DNA of 10,102 bases from Euperipatoides rowelli (taxonomy: Eukaryota > Onychophora > Udeonychophora > Euonychophora > Peripatopsidae), in assembly GCA_003024985.2 (NCBI GenBank), contig PXIH01S0039840.1. One strand, 5' to 3'. A program made the translations under genes and the position numbers. The first letter of the stretch is position 1. Each line of letters starts with the position of its first letter. Positions 7,402-10,102 of the stretch are shown here, piece after piece. The notes under the pieces are model-generated. The model did no database searches. It saw nothing but the letters and a program-made list of their open reading frames with translations, and was not told where the DNA came from.

Positions 7402-7710
7402 TGATTTGATAGTGGAAATACAATTATTTTTTAAAGAAAAAAATGGATCGTATCAAAAGATGTTATATTGTAGATTGTCAAATGATTAAGAGAAATAAGT
7501 CGAAGTTAACAAATTCTAAATCATTTGAGAAGGGAGGGAGGGATTCAAAGTTTGAAGGAATAAGTAAACAAATATATTAGTGAAATCGCACAAGAAGTAA
7601 ATTAAAATAACTCTAAAAGAAACACTGAATAATTGTATTTTCCAGGATTTAGAGCAGGATAGTTTTTCCTTATTATAAAATCTGCAATATCCTAATTAAT
7701 ATTGCTAAAC

Positions 7711-8315
7711 TCAGTTAATCCATGCATATGATTCAAATCCATTATCTATCCAAAATTCACATTGTTCTTTATGGTAAGAATCTACAAAATGAATCTCATT
7801 TGAAATCAATGCAGTTGTGTTAGGATAAGAAAACCATAATGGTTCCTTCATAAGTCCTGTTCGAGCAAAATGGAAGACATTTTCCTGAATTAACACTTGG
7901 AATGCTAAATCTTCAGGTGTTGGATTCTCAATAACTGAATTAATAGATCCAAAAAATGCAAGAAGATCCCAACCATGAAATGCATAGGTTCCATTATATG
8001 GAAGATGTAAAAATGATATGGGTTTAGAAGGAACAGAAGTCGTAATTAAACGGAAAATAGGTGAACTAAATGTAGAGGCAGCACGATGTGCAAGTAGATC
8101 AGTTGGGCAAATTGCTCGTACATCGGTTACCATAGAAGAGTATTGCAACTCTGGAGTACTTTCATTAGTAATTGGATAAAATTGTAAAGATTGTTCAGTA
8201 ATATTATCTCCAAATGCATCTAAATAGCTACTAACTACGTCTGAGTAAGTGCTCCAATTCCAAGATTTGAGATTTAATGGTTCTGGCAAAACATTTACTT
8301 CTTGAGCTGTATTAC
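7711..8315 (-). CDS. Terminal exon of a secreted type-B carboxylesterase (C-terminal 200 residues)
   Basis: This is the C-terminal third of an alpha/beta-hydrolase of the type-B carboxylesterase/cholinesterase family, which hydrolyses ester bonds. The open frame reaches 8379, but a pyrimidine-rich acceptor ending TTTCAG at 8316-8317 makes 8315 the true 5' end; the upstream ATG is intronic. It starts with NTAQEV, the usual loop after the core PVLI strand. Next come DVRAICP with the first disulfide cysteine, and FHGWDLLAFFG with the catalytic His (codon 7975-7977). Then follow TPEDLAFQVL, HFARTG (family NFAKTG) and EQCEFW with the second cysteine; the stop is TGA at 7711. Five sequons (NWS, NIT, NES, NGT, NTT) fit an extracellular, glycosylated enzyme. 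The nucleophile Ser and acidic residue must be in unseen upstream exons. The frame is intact and looks functional. The substrate is unknown, and an inactive family member (neuroligin-like) is unlikely because the His is kept. Confidence 0.92.
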
Positions 8316-8416
8316 CTGAAATCAAGAGAAAACAATTTGAAATCGATTGTGAAAAATAAATCTGAATGTACAAAGACAAATGAATATCTTCCAGACTTTA
8401 ATAACTAATTGCTTAC
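8316..8416 (-). other. Last intron of the carboxylesterase gene (101 nt, phase 1)
   Basis: It begins with GTAAGC (complement of 8411-8416) and ends with a pyrimidine-rich tract and TTTCAG. Its removal joins two exons in one frame that together give continuous esterase-family sequence. It contains no other recognisable feature. Such a short intron differs from the long introns usual in cephalopods and vertebrates. Confidence 0.85.
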
Positions 8417-8488
8417 TTATTAATACTGGAACATCTGTTTCTTTTTTCTTGGCCCATACTTCAAATGGGGGTTTGCGGACAATTTCCC
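8417..8488 (-). CDS. Penultimate exon of the carboxylesterase gene (72 nt)
   Basis: This 72-nt exon is too short for an ORF scan. It is bounded by an acceptor (TTTTATATTAG, AG at 8489-8490) and a donor (GTAAGC, GT at 8415-8416). Both flanking introns are phase 1. It encodes 23 full codons, EIVRKPPFEVW then AKKKETDVPVLI, and its last base A joins GT of the next exon to make a Ser codon ahead of NTAQEV. In type-B carboxylesterases this matches the segment 'DG-x-hydrophobic ... P ... DVPVLIG(N)-x-AQE', which leads from the conserved DG turn into a core beta strand. The GG at its 5' end would complete a Gly codon (G|GG), as expected if the preceding exon ends in the Asp-Gly turn. The frame, phase and homology agree across the junction, so this exon is well supported although short. 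The exon before it is not clearly visible. Confidence 0.85.
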
Positions 8489-8790
8489 CTAATATAAAAT
8501 AAAAATAGGATAGTGTTAGTGGGTTTTTTTTTTAAAAAAAAAAAAAAATAAATAAAAAACATTTAGATATCAGTGTTCACTACTTATGAGAGTAATTTAA
8601 GTGTTTTTAAATTAATTAGGGATACTTATTTTAAACAATTAAAAATGCTGTAAATTGTCTGCAAGTTTTTATGATCCTTAATTTTTGAAGTTAAAAGTGC
8701 AGACTTTTGTTCAGCTTTATAAGGATTTTTTTAATGTTATTGTTTTCTGAAAAGTAGAGAGTTTGCTTTTTCTTGTACTTTGTAAGAAGA

Positions 8791-8840
8791 AAAACTTATG
8801 TTTATAAATTTTTATACAAGAATTTATAAACATAAATCTT
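8791..8840. repeat. Hairpin with 20-nt arms upstream of the esterase exons
   Basis: The arms 8791-8810 and 8821-8840 are inverted repeats matching at 18 of 20 positions, the inner 15 exactly (TTATGTTTATAAATT), around a 10-nt loop. It lies upstream of the 72-nt exon on the gene strand, so it is probably intronic. It may be a small MITE or a structured intronic RNA. The arms are almost all A/T, which weakens a microRNA-precursor reading. Confidence 0.7.
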
Positions 8841-8985
8841 AAAAAAATTTGTGTTAACACTAATACAATTTTTAAGGGAATATGCTTTGGTTATATGTAC
8901 AGTGAAATTTGATTATAAAATTCTCTGAAAAAAAAAAGACAAGTGAGCTGTATTGTCACATAATGTTCAGTCCTGCCCTACTTAC

Positions 8986-9031
8986 AATACCAGGCAGACA
9001 CTGTCTCAGTGGCCCATTGGCTGTTTGTGTT
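8986..9031 (-). CDS. Candidate 46-nt exon, possibly of the esterase gene (tentative)
   Basis: On the minus strand a good acceptor (TTATCTCTTCCCAG, AG at 9032-9033) is followed by 46 nt and a perfect donor (GTAAGT, GT at 8984-8985). Read in phase 0 it is open (NTNSQWATETVSAWY plus one base) and leaves phase 1, which is compatible with the 72-nt exon. However, the junction codon would be TGG (Trp), where the family expects Gly of a DG turn, and the peptide does not resemble the expected esterase segment. The same frame is also open upstream as far as about 9190, so this could be chance or part of another transcript. Only the splice-site quality supports it. Confidence 0.25.
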
Positions 9032-9379
9032 CTGGGAAGAGATAAGAAAAAAAGATTTGAACAGTTCTAAAACAATAAACACCAAACTGTTCCAAGTTTG
9101 TTCATTGCTTCTTAATGACTGAAATTGTTTGAGATACCCTTGATCTACTTCATTACTTGAAGTAAATTATAATGAAGAAAAATAAAATGATTCAGTATCA
9201 TTTTGAAAAGTATTGGAGATCTTCTGAAGTTGACAAATAAATGTTTCATAATTTCATTGATTTGAAATATAAGAATATCAGATAACTTTTGTATCTTGTA
9301 AAGTTCCTCCGTCATAAACAGCTAATCTCCATTTCAATACATGATAATGTATTTTAATTTAACTTATTATTTTAATCAA

Positions 9380-9490
9380 TCGTTACTACTACGGTTCTTA
9401 GGGAACCAACGTAATGAGTTAAAAAAAACCCTGGCAACGTGTTGTAAGACACATCATTTCAGAAGAAAAACTTTTGTTATTACTTAATCA
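9380..9490 (+). repeat. Copy 2 of the dispersed repeat (core GGCAACGTGT)
   Basis: Direct-orientation partner of 1064-1165, about 8.3 kb away. It shares GTTAAAAAAA, CCTGGCAACGTGT and an A-rich block ending ACTTTTGTTATTAC. The GCCAGG arm of copy 1 is missing here, so the hairpin there is not a conserved trait of the family. Confidence 0.6.
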
Positions 9491-10047
9491 GTTTTGCAGT
9501 CTTGAAGAACGAGAATTAAAATTTGTTTAATATTTTTTAGTAGGATACAATTAAATGCTCATATGTCTGTGGAGTAATGTTGAGCTGTTCATGAATGAAC
9601 TGTGAATCACTCACACTCAGCTTATCCCAACCCCCAACCTATGTTTTCATAAGTTGATAAATAAGTTAAGTTGGGGAGAGACTTGTTCTGCCTCTCATAT
9701 TTGTTCAGTTAATCAAACTGGTCCTCAGATGTTAAAAGGTTATGAACCCCTGTGCTACACTATTAACATTGTTTTATTTGCTTTAGCATCAAACTCAGCT
9801 CTAGTGTCAATATTTTAAGCCCAATTTCCTATCTATTGAGTTTTATTATTAGAAAACAGTGAATCCAATTTTGCTTAATGAATCTTTTCTTTGTTTAACT
9901 GTACAAGCTTGTCAACAACTGAAATAAATCTCTTGCTATCATCAATGTTGAAATATAAAACTTTCCTTTAATAAAAAGATTTTTAAAAAATATATAAATG
10001 TAACGACTGGCGCACCACGTCACTCTAATTAATTCAATTTTTTCCAG
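9491..10047. other. Non-coding DNA between the dispersed repeat and the candidate plus-strand exon
   Basis: Apart from the hAT-like end at 9721-9752, I see only AT-rich sequence. A minor inverted GTTCATGAATGAAC lies near 9588-9601. Confidence 0.55.
9721..9752 (-). mobile_element. hAT-like terminus, single end
   Basis: On the minus strand the sequence begins CAGGGGTTCATAACC and continues TTTTAACATCTGAGGAC. This matches the CAGGGGTTCNNAACCTTT style of hAT-superfamily termini. No partner end and no convincing 8-bp duplication were found in the window. It differs in sequence from the terminus at 6508-6538, so it is probably a separate family. Confidence 0.4.
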
Positions 10048-10102
10048 AAACAACCAATAGAGAATTAGAAACATTTTATCTTTGGGTTGACAAATTTATC
10101 AG
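10048..10102 (+). CDS. Candidate 5' part of an exon running off the window (plus strand)
   Basis: A polypyrimidine tract and acceptor (CAATTTTTTCCAG, AG at 10046-10047) precede 55 nt. Only one frame is open (phase leaving two bases, then TTNRELETFYLWVDKFI), ending at the window edge. The composition (Leu, Glu, Tyr, Trp, Val, Asp, Lys, Phe) looks like protein rather than AT-rich noise. I recognise no family. With only 55 nt visible this is a suggestion; it would mark the start of a different, plus-strand gene. Confidence 0.3.

Larger units (their letters stand above)
6965..7710. other. Presumed 3' flank of the esterase gene
   Basis: AT-rich and without a credible gene on either strand; the plus frame at 7194-7379 has no coding character. 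AATAAA on the minus strand (TTTATT at about 7306) could serve as a distant polyadenylation signal for the esterase, but no clear signal lies close to its stop. Confidence 0.5.

Noticed and set aside
8316-8379. ATG at 8377-8379 as the esterase start
   Set aside because: The stretch between it and the AG at 8316-8317 is intron, and the family needs several hundred residues upstream.

Overview
The window is AT-rich, intron-bearing eukaryotic nuclear DNA, almost certainly from an invertebrate animal. Three things point there: short spliced exons with consensus GT/AG borders, a tRNA-headed SINE with a poly(A) tail, and decayed Ty3/gypsy, hAT-like and MITE sequence. The esterase recalls the large type-B carboxylesterase families of molluscs and other lophotrochozoans, but I cannot name a species or phylum from sequence alone.

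The only convincing host gene lies on the minus strand at 7711-8488. It is the 3' end of a secreted type-B carboxylesterase (alpha/beta hydrolase). A 72-nt exon (8417-8488) and a terminal exon (7711-8315) are separated by a 101-nt intron. The terminal exon carries the catalytic histidine, both cysteines of the conserved C-terminal disulfide and five N-glycosylation sequons. The nucleophile-serine region must lie further upstream on the minus strand, beyond what I can place. A weaker 46-nt exon candidate is at 8986-9031. A possible plus-strand exon opens at 10048 and runs off the window.

The rest is mobile or structured DNA. 740-1165: a 55-nt hairpin, a hAT-like terminus and one copy of a dispersed repeat. 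1974-2579: a 598-bp MITE with long terminal inverted repeats flanked by TTAA. 3204-3643: four hairpins, two of them nearly back to back. 3722-5130: a broken Ty3/gypsy pol fragment (RNase H, zinc finger, integrase) with frameshifts, stops and an in-phase 60-nt insertion. 5318-5400: a second, weaker tRNA-like SINE head. 6071-6538: about 21 copies of a 21-bp repeat ending at a hAT-like terminus. 6653-6964: a full-length SINE with target-site duplications. 8791-8840: a 20-bp-arm hairpin. 9380-9490: the second copy of the dispersed repeat. 9721-9752: another hAT-like terminus.

These elements do not work together. The picture is an esterase gene whose flanks have been colonised by several unrelated transposon classes. 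I see no operon, CRISPR array, rRNA or functional tRNA. The least explained features are the hairpin cluster at 3204-3643 and the tandem amplification next to a hAT-like end.
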